64,000 nucleotides of DNA, taken from the NCBI GenBank assembly GCA_041178325.1, contig JBEGVN010000027.1, forward strand, positions 1 through 64,000. Direction: 5' to 3'. Of the stretch, positions 36,013 through 43,900 are shown in pieces (the stretch's first letter is position 1; each line of letters opens with the position of its first letter). The notes under the pieces were generated by a model. That model was not told where the DNA came from, did no database searches, and was given only the letters and a program-made list of their open reading frames with translations. Both the position numbers and the translations under genes were made by a program. Source of the DNA: UBA6136 sp041178325 (lineage in GTDB: Bacteria > Pseudomonadota > Gammaproteobacteria > Methylococcales > Methylococcaceae).

Positions 36013-36040
36013 GCCTCACCGTCTTTCGGGAGGCTTTTTT
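36013..36040 (+). terminator. Terminator-like hairpin in the rpsF leader (possible attenuator)
   Basis: GCCTC-A-CCG / CGG-GAGGC: an 8-bp stem with one bulged A, a TCTTT loop, and six T immediately after (36035-36040). It lies between the rpsF promoter and the rpsF AAGGAG (36047-36052). It may attenuate the operon, or terminate trxB read-through, or be part of the S6:S18-binding leader known in other bacteria. Confidence 0.7.
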
Positions 36041-36057
36041 AACCATAAGGAGCATTC

Positions 36058-36447
36058 ATGCGTCATTATGAAATCGTATTCATGGTCCATCCGGACCAGA
36101 GCGCCCAGGTCCCAGCCATGCTGGACCGTTACCGTAGCCTGATTCAAGGTGGAGCGGGTCAGATTCACCGTCTGGAAGATTGGGGTCGTCGTCAATTGGC
36201 TTACCCGATCAACAAGGTCCACAAGGCGCATTACGTCCTGATGAACATCGAAGTTGATCAGGCAACCCTCGAAGAGCTGGAAAGCGGCTTCCGTTTCAAC
36301 GACGCCGTTATCCGTAGCCTCACAATCCGCAAAGATGTTGCCGTTACCGAACCCTCTCCGATGTCTCGCAAGGAAAATCAGGAAAGCCAGGGTATCCGTG
36401 ACGATGATGGCGACGACAGCGCTATCAGCGAAGCCGTAGCTGAGTAA
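36058..36447 (+). CDS. rpsF: 30S ribosomal protein S6
   Basis: 129 residues. Begins MRHYEIVFMVHPDQSAQVP, with the RLEDWGRRQLAYPI block near residue 40 and a C-terminal acidic tail (DDDGDDSAISEAVAE) like that modified by RimK in E. coli. AAGGAG lies 5 bases before the ATG. First gene of the S6-S18-DUF2232-L9 operon, with the promoter and leader hairpin just upstream. No priB lies between rpsF and rpsR. Confidence 0.97.
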   Translation: MRHYEIVFMVHPDQSAQVPAMLDRYRSLIQGGAGQIHRLEDWGRRQLAYPINKVHKAHYVLMNIEVDQATLEELESGFRFNDAVIRSLTIRKDVAVTEPSPMSRKENQESQGIRDDDGDDSAISEAVAE

Positions 36448-36495
36448 TCCCGGACAGCATCACCTTTTATTGCCAATCAGTGAGGTTACATTCAG

Positions 36496-36723
36496 ATGGC
36501 ACGTCAATTTAAAAGAAAGAAATTCTGCCGCTTCTCCTCGGATGAAGGTCAGGCCATTGATTACAAGGATCTCGACCTTTTGCAGGAATTCCTGTCCGAG
36601 ACCTACAAGATCGTTCCCAGCCGCATCACCGGCACTAAGGTCAAGTACCAGCGCGAACTCGCTTCAGCGGTCAAGCGTGCACGTTATCTTGCCCTGCTGC
36701 CGTTCTGCGACAGTCACGAATAA
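36496..36723 (+). CDS. rpsR: 30S ribosomal protein S18
   Basis: 75 residues of canonical length: MARQFKRKKFCRFSS start, IDYKDLDLLQEFLSETYKIVPSRITG (quoted in part) and KYQRELASAVKRARYLALLP. S18 pairs with S6 on the platform of the small subunit. It follows rpsF by 48 bp and precedes the DUF2232 gene by 28 bp. Confidence 0.97.
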   Translation: MARQFKRKKFCRFSSDEGQAIDYKDLDLLQEFLSETYKIVPSRITGTKVKYQRELASAVKRARYLALLPFCDSHE

Positions 36724-36751
36724 GTAACGGCTACGGTCAAGGGGCGCCAAA

Positions 36752-37663
36752 ATGAGCGCTTTGGCACAGTTCATCATGAAGGGGCGCAGCCAGGCGATTC
36801 TGGTGCTGGCCTCCTTCACGATCCTATCATGGCTGCTTTCGCTGGCTAGCTTGCTGGCTGCGGCTGCACTGGCTCTTCCCACGCTACGGCGCGGGATCAA
36901 AGACGGTGCAATCGTTGCTCTGGCGGCTTTGCCGATCGTCGCGTTGGCGGGCCAGATGCTGATGGGAAGCGCTGTGCAGGCGGGTGGTTTTGCGTTGGTG
37001 ATTTGGGTTCCGGTTCTACTGGTTGCCTGGGTGCTACGTTCGACCGCAAGCCTCTCCACTGCATTGCTAACGGTCATGGGTTTAGGCGTTGTCTCGGTCA
37101 TCGGATTTTATCTGGTGGTCGATGATGTCGCAGGGTTCTGGAAAGAGCAGTTCCAGGTCATCCTGAAGCCCATCCTTGAACAGCAGATGCAAGGAGCCAA
37201 TGATGCGCCGATCGCAGTAACTCTCGAGCTCTTCTCGCGTTATGCGACAGGCTCCATTGCTGCAGGCTCTGTGATCTCGGTCATCCTCAGTATTTTTCTC
37301 GCACGCTGGTGGCAGGCGGGGCTTTATAACCCGGGTGGTTTCCGCACGGAGTTTCTGAGCCTTGCATTCAACAGGTGGGCAGCCTTGGGGCTGATCGGCA
37401 TGATTGCTTTGATTGGCCTTACGGGAGGAGAGTTTGGTGTGTTCATCGCCAATCTGGTACTGCCCGTATTTGTAGGGTTTATGACGTCAGGCTTCGCTGT
37501 CGTTCATGCCCTCTGCGGCGCTCACCCCAGCGGACGGTTCTGGCTGATCGGGCTTTATATTGCTCTTTTGTTCGTAACCCCTTTGATCCTGTTGATTGCC
37601 TTCGTGGGCATCTCCGATTCGTGGTTTGACTGGCGTCGACGCTTTGCTGCCCGCAAAGCCTGA
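36752..37663 (+). CDS. DUF2232 (YybS-like) membrane protein
   Basis: 303 residues, with about eight hydrophobic segments spread over the full length. Members of this family sit between rpsR and rplI in many gammaproteobacteria, and the function is not known. AAGGGGC precedes the ATG. Some relatives are annotated as S-component-like transport subunits, which I cannot confirm here. Confidence 0.8.
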   Translation: MSALAQFIMKGRSQAILVLASFTILSWLLSLASLLAAAALALPTLRRGIKDGAIVALAALPIVALAGQMLMGSAVQAGGFALVIWVPVLLVAWVLRSTASLSTALLTVMGLGVVSVIGFYLVVDDVAGFWKEQFQVILKPILEQQMQGANDAPIAVTLELFSRYATGSIAAGSVISVILSIFLARWWQAGLYNPGGFRTEFLSLAFNRWAALGLIGMIALIGLTGGEFGVFIANLVLPVFVGFMTSGFAVVHALCGAHPSGRFWLIGLYIALLFVTPLILLIAFVGISDSWFDWRRRFAARKA

Positions 37664-37696
37664 TGCACTAAGAAATTCAATATTTGAGGCGTAACA

Positions 37697-38143
37697 ATGG
37701 AAATCATCCTTCTCGAGAAAGTTCCAAATCTTGGTAGCCTTGGCGACAAGGTCACCGTTCGGCCGGGTTATGGCCGTAATTTCCTGATCCCCCATGGCAA
37801 AGCCGTTGCGGCAACCCCTGAGAAGATCAAGCAGTTTGAAGAGCGTCGTGCCGAGCTTGAAAAGAAGGCAGCAGACGTTCTCGCAGCAGCTGAAGCACGG
37901 GCTGCTAGCATTGCCGCAATCAGCGTGACGATTGCCCACAAGGCGGGTGACGAAGGTCGCCTGTACGGTTCAATCGGTACCCGTGATATTGCTGATGCTG
38001 CTACAGCTCAGGGCATTGCGGTTGAAAAGGGCGAAGTTCGCCTGCCGAATGGTGCGATTCGTCAAGTCGGCGACTATGAAATCGGAATCCAGCTCCACGG
38101 TGATGTCACTGCCGTTCTGAAGTTGGCCGTTGTCGCTGAGTAA
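37697..38143 (+). CDS. rplI: 50S ribosomal protein L9
   Basis: 148 residues. The N-terminal domain reads MEIILLEKVPNLGSLGDKV then VRPGYGRNFLIPHGKA. A long connecting helix (about residues 40-75) leads to the C-terminal RNA-binding domain (DEGRLYGSIGTRDIADA). Canonical length. Last ribosomal gene of the operon. A weak stem (CCCGC/GCGGG, about 38155-38170) follows the stop. Confidence 0.97.
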   Translation: MEIILLEKVPNLGSLGDKVTVRPGYGRNFLIPHGKAVAATPEKIKQFEERRAELEKKAADVLAAAEARAASIAAISVTIAHKAGDEGRLYGSIGTRDIADAATAQGIAVEKGEVRLPNGAIRQVGDYEIGIQLHGDVTAVLKLAVVAE

Positions 38144-38191
38144 GGCGTAATTTTCCCGCTGTTAGGCGGGATCGACAAAGGGGCGGGGAGC

Positions 38192-39478
38192 ATGAGACCG
38201 ATCTACAGTCTTTTGTTCCTCGCCCTTTTGCCATTCATTGTCGGCCGTCTTTACCTCAAAAGTCGGGGTCTACCCGCCTATCGGCTAAGGATTAGTGAGC
38301 GGTTTGCAGACTATCCCGGCTCTTCACCTGAAATATCACCGTTATGGATACATGCAGTATCCGTTGGTGAATGCGAAGCTGCATTTCCTTTGATTCGAAA
38401 GATTCAACGAGAGCAGCCAGACCTTCCAATCCTTATGACCTGTACGACACCGACAGGCTCATCCCGGATTCAGGCTGTACTCGGTGCATCTGTTCTACAT
38501 GTCTACCTTCCGTATGATCTTCCTTGGCTCGTGCGACGTTTTTTTCAGCACTACAAGCCGCGCCTGGGCATCATCATGGAGACAGAAATCTGGCCCAATC
38601 TTTTTGATGCCGCCTCAAAATTCGGCACACCCCTGATGATTGCCAATGGAAGGCTTTCTGAGCGTTCCATGCGCGGTTATGCACGTTTATCGTCGCTGAT
38701 CGCGCCCTCTCTCAGGGCGGTTCATCGATTTGCAGCGCAGTCACAAGAGGATGCGGATCGCTATTTAAACATCGGTGCGACTCAAGGCACGGTGTTCAAT
38801 TGCGGAAACATCAAATACGACATTGAATGGCATGCTGATCAAGTGATGGCCAGTCGATTGTTGAGGACTTCGTGGTTTGGCGACCGCAAGGTCATGGTTG
38901 CGGGGAGTACGCATCCGGGGGAGGAGTCGTTGGTCCTCACAGCCTTTCGACATGTGCGTAGGCTTATTCCTGATGCGCTACTGATCCTGGTTCCGCGCCA
39001 TCCTGAGCGTGGGCGATCTGTTCTTGAGCTGTGTCGCACGGAAGGCTTCATCTCCAGGCTCTTCTCGAAAACCATCGATCTGACGTCCCGAGACGATGTT
39101 CTTGTGATCGACAGGGTCGGAGAACTGAGGCGATTTTATGGGGCCTGTGAGGTCGCCTTCATTGGCGGAAGCCTGGTACCTCATGGCGGCCAGAATCCAT
39201 TGGAGCCCTTGATTGCTGGAATTCCCGTGATCTTTGGTCCCCACATGAACAATTTCAGGGAGATCAGACAATCTATCCTCGACGCGAGGGCAGGTGTCGA
39301 AGTCCGTTCGGCTGAAGAATTGGCTGATCAAGTGATGAAGGTGTTCGAACACCCTGAAGAGGCTCATAGGATGGGTGAGCGAGGCGAGGCCATGGTCCGC
39401 CAGAATCAGGGCGCTCTCAATCGAATTTATGAAATAACCGCTGCGCTGCTCCTTCAGCCAGTTTCTTCCAGTTTGTGA
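38192..39478 (+). CDS. waaA: 3-deoxy-D-manno-octulosonic acid (Kdo) transferase
   Basis: 428 residues. WaaA adds Kdo from CMP-Kdo to lipid IVA at the cytoplasmic face of the inner membrane. An N-terminal hydrophobic anchor is followed by WIHAVSVGECEAAFPLI with the catalytic-type Glu, TCTTPTGSSRI, METEIWPNL, NGRLSERSMRGYARL, AGSTHPGEE, LVPRHPERG, and the C-terminal CMP-binding FIGGSLVPHGGQNPLEPL. It fits the LPS theme of lpxH and galU. It lies 48 bp after rplI. Confidence 0.95.
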   Translation: MRPIYSLLFLALLPFIVGRLYLKSRGLPAYRLRISERFADYPGSSPEISPLWIHAVSVGECEAAFPLIRKIQREQPDLPILMTCTTPTGSSRIQAVLGASVLHVYLPYDLPWLVRRFFQHYKPRLGIIMETEIWPNLFDAASKFGTPLMIANGRLSERSMRGYARLSSLIAPSLRAVHRFAAQSQEDADRYLNIGATQGTVFNCGNIKYDIEWHADQVMASRLLRTSWFGDRKVMVAGSTHPGEESLVLTAFRHVRRLIPDALLILVPRHPERGRSVLELCRTEGFISRLFSKTIDLTSRDDVLVIDRVGELRRFYGACEVAFIGGSLVPHGGQNPLEPLIAGIPVIFGPHMNNFREIRQSILDARAGVEVRSAEELADQVMKVFEHPEEAHRMGERGEAMVRQNQGALNRIYEITAALLLQPVSSSL

Positions 39479-39503
39479 CTTTAATCAGACTTAACGAGGC
39501 AAT

Positions 39504-40595
39504 ATGACCCTTTACTGTGGCATCGTCGGATTACCTAACGTTGGCAAATCCACGCTTTTTAATGCACTGACCAAGGCTGCCATCGCTGCCGAAAATTACC
39601 CTTTTTGTACGATCGATCCCAATGTTGGGGTCGTACCGGTTCCCGACCCCCGCCTTGATGCGCTGGCCGAAATTGTAAAACCGGAGCGCATCCTGCCAAC
39701 GACGATCGAATTTGTGGATATTGCAGGCTTGGTCGCCGGGGCCTCAAAAGGCGAAGGGCTGGGTAATCAATTTCTTGCGCATATCCGTGAAACCGATGCT
39801 ATCGCCCACGTGGTCCGGTGTTTTGAAGATCCCGATGTTATTCACGTGGCCGGCAAGGTCGATCCTATTTCCGACATTGAGGTCATCAATACCGAACTTA
39901 ATCTTGCAGATATGGGAACGGTCGATAAAGCCCTTCAACGGGCAGTCAAGGCTTCAAAATCGGGCAACAAGGAAGAGCTTGCGAAGAAGAACCTTTTTGA
40001 AAAAGTGTGGGCTCATCTCGACACTGGCCGCGCAGTTCGGTCCATGGAGCTTGAAAGCGATGAACGAGCCCTTTTGCGTGAGCTCCATCTTTTGACCTCA
40101 AAGCCGATGATGTTTATTGCAAACGTAAGGGAAGATGGCTTTGAGAATAATGCCTTCCTGGATCGGGTCAAGGCTTATGCCGATGAGGAGAAAGCTTCCG
40201 TGGTCCCGGTATGTGCAGCATTCGAGGCTGAAATTGCGCAGTTGGACGATGGCGACAAGGATGAATTCCTGGCCGAGATTGGTATGGAAGAGCCCGGTTT
40301 GAATCGTGTCATTCGGGCTGCCTACAAACTACTTAATCTCTCAACGTACTTTACTGCAGGTGTAAAGGAAGTGAGAGCCTGGACCATACCCAACGGCGCG
40401 ACAGCACCCCAGTCCGCTGGCGTCATCCATACCGATTTTGAGCGCGGATTCATTCGCGCAGAGGTCATTGCCTACGCCGATTATGTCCAATACAAAGGTG
40501 AGCAGGGCGCGAAGGATGCCGGTAAGTGGCGTTTGGAAGGGAAGGAATACATCATGCACGATGGCGATGTGGTTCACTTCAGGTTCAATGTCTAA
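39504..40595 (+). CDS. ychF: Redox-regulated ATPase/GTPase YchF
   Basis: 363 residues. Obg-family P-loop protein that binds ribosomes and prefers ATP. G1 GLPNVGKSTLFNALT at residue 8, switch II VDIAGLVAGASKGEGLGNQFL, an NVREDG-type motif where the usual NKxE is changed (the basis for ATP preference), and a C-terminal TGS domain ending YIMHDGDVVHFRFNV. GAGG precedes the ATG by about 6 bases. Confidence 0.97.
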   Translation: MTLYCGIVGLPNVGKSTLFNALTKAAIAAENYPFCTIDPNVGVVPVPDPRLDALAEIVKPERILPTTIEFVDIAGLVAGASKGEGLGNQFLAHIRETDAIAHVVRCFEDPDVIHVAGKVDPISDIEVINTELNLADMGTVDKALQRAVKASKSGNKEELAKKNLFEKVWAHLDTGRAVRSMELESDERALLRELHLLTSKPMMFIANVREDGFENNAFLDRVKAYADEEKASVVPVCAAFEAEIAQLDDGDKDEFLAEIGMEEPGLNRVIRAAYKLLNLSTYFTAGVKEVRAWTIPNGATAPQSAGVIHTDFERGFIRAEVIAYADYVQYKGEQGAKDAGKWRLEGKEYIMHDGDVVHFRFNV

Positions 40596-40619
40596 ATTGG
40601 GCAAAGCCACGCTGAAGTC

Positions 40620-41951
40620 ATGATCCTTTCCAGGAGCCAGAAGAGGATTATTCTGCTGCTGACCATTCTGGTCGTCCTGATCAATGGAATCGCCACTGTA
40701 CCGACGACCGATGGCGATTCCTATGGCACTTTACTTGTAGCCGACTCTCTCCTTCGATATGGCAGCCTCTCCCTCGAAAACTATTCCAGGGAGATACTTG
40801 ATCTTTTAGGTCCAAGGATCAGCATGACCCATGGCCTGCCGTTCTACTATTTCCCAATTGGGAGTTCGCAGCTGAGCCTTCCCATTGTGGGAGTTGCTGA
40901 TCTCCTGGGGGTCGATGTCATGGCTCAGGATGCCATCCTTCAACGGGTCATGGCATCCATCAGTTCCGCCTTGATCATGGTACTGATGCTCCGCATCGGC
41001 ATGCGATGGCGGAGGGACTGGGCTGGCTGGATTGTCCCAGCAGTCTTCTGGTTTGGGACTGCGATCTCCTCTTCTACGGGGACGTCATTGGAGTCCCACG
41101 ATTTTGCGATTGTCTTCGCTTTACTCGCGATCGATACCATTCTTGGAATGGAGGACAAACGTGATGTTCGCGTTTGGGGGATCCTCGGTACGGCGTTATT
41201 TTTAGCCTATCTCACGCGACCCACCTTCTCGATCTTTACGATCTATTTTCTTCTTTGGCTCTATACCCTGTCGCGACCCTTGGCCATAAAAACTGGCTTG
41301 GTCGTCGGTTTACTGCTCGGGCTTTTTGTCCTTTTCAGTCTAAATACGTATGGTCAGGTCCTACCCGACTATTACCTACCGAAACGTTTGGTCGGTGGTC
41401 AGCCGGGAACGGCCATTATCGGTAACTTGGTCAGTCCGGCACGTGGCCTCTTTATCTACTCCTCCTTTTTGGCATTGGTCTGGTTGTTTCCGAAATCTTT
41501 CCTTCCACCACGAGGCAGGGGATGGCTGATACTTTCCATCCTATGGCCAGTGACACACTTGTTGATCATTTCGCGATTTCCGCATTGGTGGGGTGGTCAT
41601 TCTTATGGTCCGCGACTCATGATCGATTGCCTGCCGGGTTTACTCCTTTTGACCTTGTCTCGTTGGCCGAGCCCCGGCATTGCTCATTCCTGCAAGCTGC
41701 GTTCTTTGATCTTGTTGGCGAGTCTGCTTTTCAGTCTTTTTGCCAATACCTGGCAGGGGATGTTCAACCTCTATACCGCTCATTGGTGTAATGCCCCGGA
41801 TATCGACGATTACCCGGAATATCTTTTCGATTGGCACTACCCACAATTCTTGGCAAATGAAAGGGGACATCAAAGGCGTGCGGCCGAATTTATGGCGAAG
41901 TACCATCGGGCTGCCTGGCCCAGACAACCAAGGGCAGATCGGGATCCATGA
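40620..41951 (+). CDS. Polytopic membrane protein, possible GT-C-type glycosyltransferase
   Basis: 443 residues with about ten hydrophobic helices. An acidic PTTDGDSYGTLLVADSLL loop follows the first helix (about residues 28-45), and a large loop between helices carries LESHDFA. GT-C transferases use an Asp/Glu in the first loop, and this layout fits, but I see no diagnostic family motif. The C-terminal 60 residues are soluble. Its stop overlaps the next acyltransferase by 4 bases, suggesting a joint role in modifying a surface glycan. Confidence 0.55.
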   Translation: MILSRSQKRIILLLTILVVLINGIATVPTTDGDSYGTLLVADSLLRYGSLSLENYSREILDLLGPRISMTHGLPFYYFPIGSSQLSLPIVGVADLLGVDVMAQDAILQRVMASISSALIMVLMLRIGMRWRRDWAGWIVPAVFWFGTAISSSTGTSLESHDFAIVFALLAIDTILGMEDKRDVRVWGILGTALFLAYLTRPTFSIFTIYFLLWLYTLSRPLAIKTGLVVGLLLGLFVLFSLNTYGQVLPDYYLPKRLVGGQPGTAIIGNLVSPARGLFIYSSFLALVWLFPKSFLPPRGRGWLILSILWPVTHLLIISRFPHWWGGHSYGPRLMIDCLPGLLLLTLSRWPSPGIAHSCKLRSLILLASLLFSLFANTWQGMFNLYTAHWCNAPDIDDYPEYLFDWHYPQFLANERGHQRRAAEFMAKYHRAAWPRQPRADRDP

Positions 41952-43900
41952 CCCTCCCCATAGTCTCTGGACAGGTGCGCCGTTTAGATATTCAAATTCT
42001 TCGTGGCTACGCCGTACTGCTGGTCGTGCTTTATCACGCAGGACTGCATCTTTTACCAGGGGGTTATGTCGGCGTTGATATTTTCTTCGTTATCTCGGGC
42101 TATCTGATAACAGGAATTATCCGGCGGGATCTTTCTCAAGGAACTTTTTCCCTGACGGCCTTTTACATCAGGCGTGCCAAACGACTTTTCCCAGCGGCAT
42201 ATGTCACCTTCTTTGTGACCGCATTGCTGTCACCTTTCCTGCTGACGAGCTCGGAGCTTTATGATTTTGGAAGACAACTGATTGGGGCGCTGACGTTTTC
42301 AGCTAACTATGTTCTTAAAACGCAGACGGGCTACTTTGATGGGGCAGCTGACCTTAAACCTTTGCTCCATACCTGGTCACTTTCGGTGGAAGAGCAGTTC
42401 TACTTTGTAATTCCGACGCTGCTCCTGATTATTCCCCAAAGAGTGCACTTTGCCTTTTTTCTCATCTTGTTCACACTCAGCCTTGGTGGCTGTTTTTTTG
42501 CAAAGGCGAATCCTGAGACGATCTTTTATACCTTGCCTTATCGCGCGTGGGAGTTGGCTTTAGGCGCACTTGTGGCCCTCTACCCAGCATCGCAGAAAGG
42601 ACACGTTCCTCAGTGGAGGATGATTGTTCTCCTGCCATGGCTCGTGCTTGGTTTGGTTCCGTTAATGCCCTTTGCCCGACTGCATCCGACGCTTTCAAGC
42701 CTTGCAGCCTGTCTTGCAACCGTCTTGTTATTGTTCACATCGCCCGCTTTGAAAAAAACGTGGATCAACCGGCGTATGGCTGCGATAGGGGATCTTTCCT
42801 ACGCCTGGTACCTGGTGCATTGGCCGCTTTTTGCCTTCTTTAGCAACCTTTTGATTCAGAAAGATCATCTGGTTCCTTGGATCAGAGCGGGTCTGATACC
42901 CCTTTCGCTATTTTTAGCCCTGATCCTTCATCACCGAGTGGAACGTCCTTTCCTCAAAAGCCCGAGCAAGGGCTACAAGGTCGCTGTAGGGAGTCTTTGC
43001 GGAGCGGCTTTTCTCATCGGTTTCTTTAGTCTTGAGGCTCGGTTTTTCCCGACCCCTGAGACATGGAAGGCATTTCGCTCTCCCAGCATGGGCCTTAATA
43101 AAGCATGCGTCGCCGCAGGTCCTATGAACTTCGCCCAATGCCGGAACGCTTCTTCTTCCCACTATCTGGTTTGGGGGGATTCGATGGCCATGCATTTAAT
43201 CAATGGACTCGCGAGCAGCCGGATACCTGATGTCCCGCTGATTCAGGCCACACGACACGCCTGTGCCCCTTTGATGGGAATTGCTGATTACCGGAATAAG
43301 TCCGATCAGCGTTTTCAGTGGGAGGCGTCCTGTATACGTTTCAATGATGAAGTCCTTGAGGGCTTACGAAGAGATAAAACGCTTCGGACGGTCGTTCTTG
43401 CTGGAAACTTTACGACGTTCCTTAATCCGGATCGGCATCTGGTCTATCGATCCAGTGAGGATGGCACTCTCAAAGAGGATTCAAGTCAACCGGAACGGGT
43501 ATACCAGTCCTTAAAGCTTACTGTGGATGGGGTAAGAGCTTCAGGCCTAAAGGTCGTGATTGTTGCACCCCCGCCTAAAGCAGCCTTCGATGTCAGTCGC
43601 TGTCTTGAGCGAAGAATGCGATCTTTATTGACCTATGGTGGGGACCCGGAATGCCGGATCGAGCCGCGCGCAATGGAACCTGAATTCCGCCTGTTCAATC
43701 TGTTCATTTCGAGGCTTAAGAGTGAACTCAAGATTGATACCTTGACCTTTGATAGCACACTTTGCGATGGCTTGATGTGTAATACCGTATACAAGGGTAT
43801 TCCGCTCTATCGGGATGATGCGCACTTCAGTGTTGAGGGGGGAGGTGCATTGATTCGGGACATGAAATTGATGGATCAAGTCGATCAGTTGGCCCGCTGA
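41948..43900 (+). CDS. AT3-SGNH O-acyltransferase (OafA/YrhL type), copy 1
   Basis: 650 residues. N-terminal acyltransferase-3 domain of about ten helices begins RRLDIQILRGYAVLLVVLYHAG with the catalytic-type His, then GGYVGVDIFFVISGYLI, and HTWSLSVEEQFYF near residue 140. From about residue 400 a periplasmic SGNH domain carries YLVWGDSMAMH (Ser nucleophile) and DDAHFS near residue 623 (Asp-x-x-His). These proteins transfer acetyl groups to LPS O-antigen or exopolysaccharide. It converges with a paralogue; the 3' ends overlap by 16 bp. Confidence 0.9.
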   Translation: MTLPIVSGQVRRLDIQILRGYAVLLVVLYHAGLHLLPGGYVGVDIFFVISGYLITGIIRRDLSQGTFSLTAFYIRRAKRLFPAAYVTFFVTALLSPFLLTSSELYDFGRQLIGALTFSANYVLKTQTGYFDGAADLKPLLHTWSLSVEEQFYFVIPTLLLIIPQRVHFAFFLILFTLSLGGCFFAKANPETIFYTLPYRAWELALGALVALYPASQKGHVPQWRMIVLLPWLVLGLVPLMPFARLHPTLSSLAACLATVLLLFTSPALKKTWINRRMAAIGDLSYAWYLVHWPLFAFFSNLLIQKDHLVPWIRAGLIPLSLFLALILHHRVERPFLKSPSKGYKVAVGSLCGAAFLIGFFSLEARFFPTPETWKAFRSPSMGLNKACVAAGPMNFAQCRNASSSHYLVWGDSMAMHLINGLASSRIPDVPLIQATRHACAPLMGIADYRNKSDQRFQWEASCIRFNDEVLEGLRRDKTLRTVVLAGNFTTFLNPDRHLVYRSSEDGTLKEDSSQPERVYQSLKLTVDGVRASGLKVVIVAPPPKAAFDVSRCLERRMRSLLTYGGDPECRIEPRAMEPEFRLFNLFISRLKSELKIDTLTFDSTLCDGLMCNTVYKGIPLYRDDAHFSVEGGGALIRDMKLMDQVDQLAR

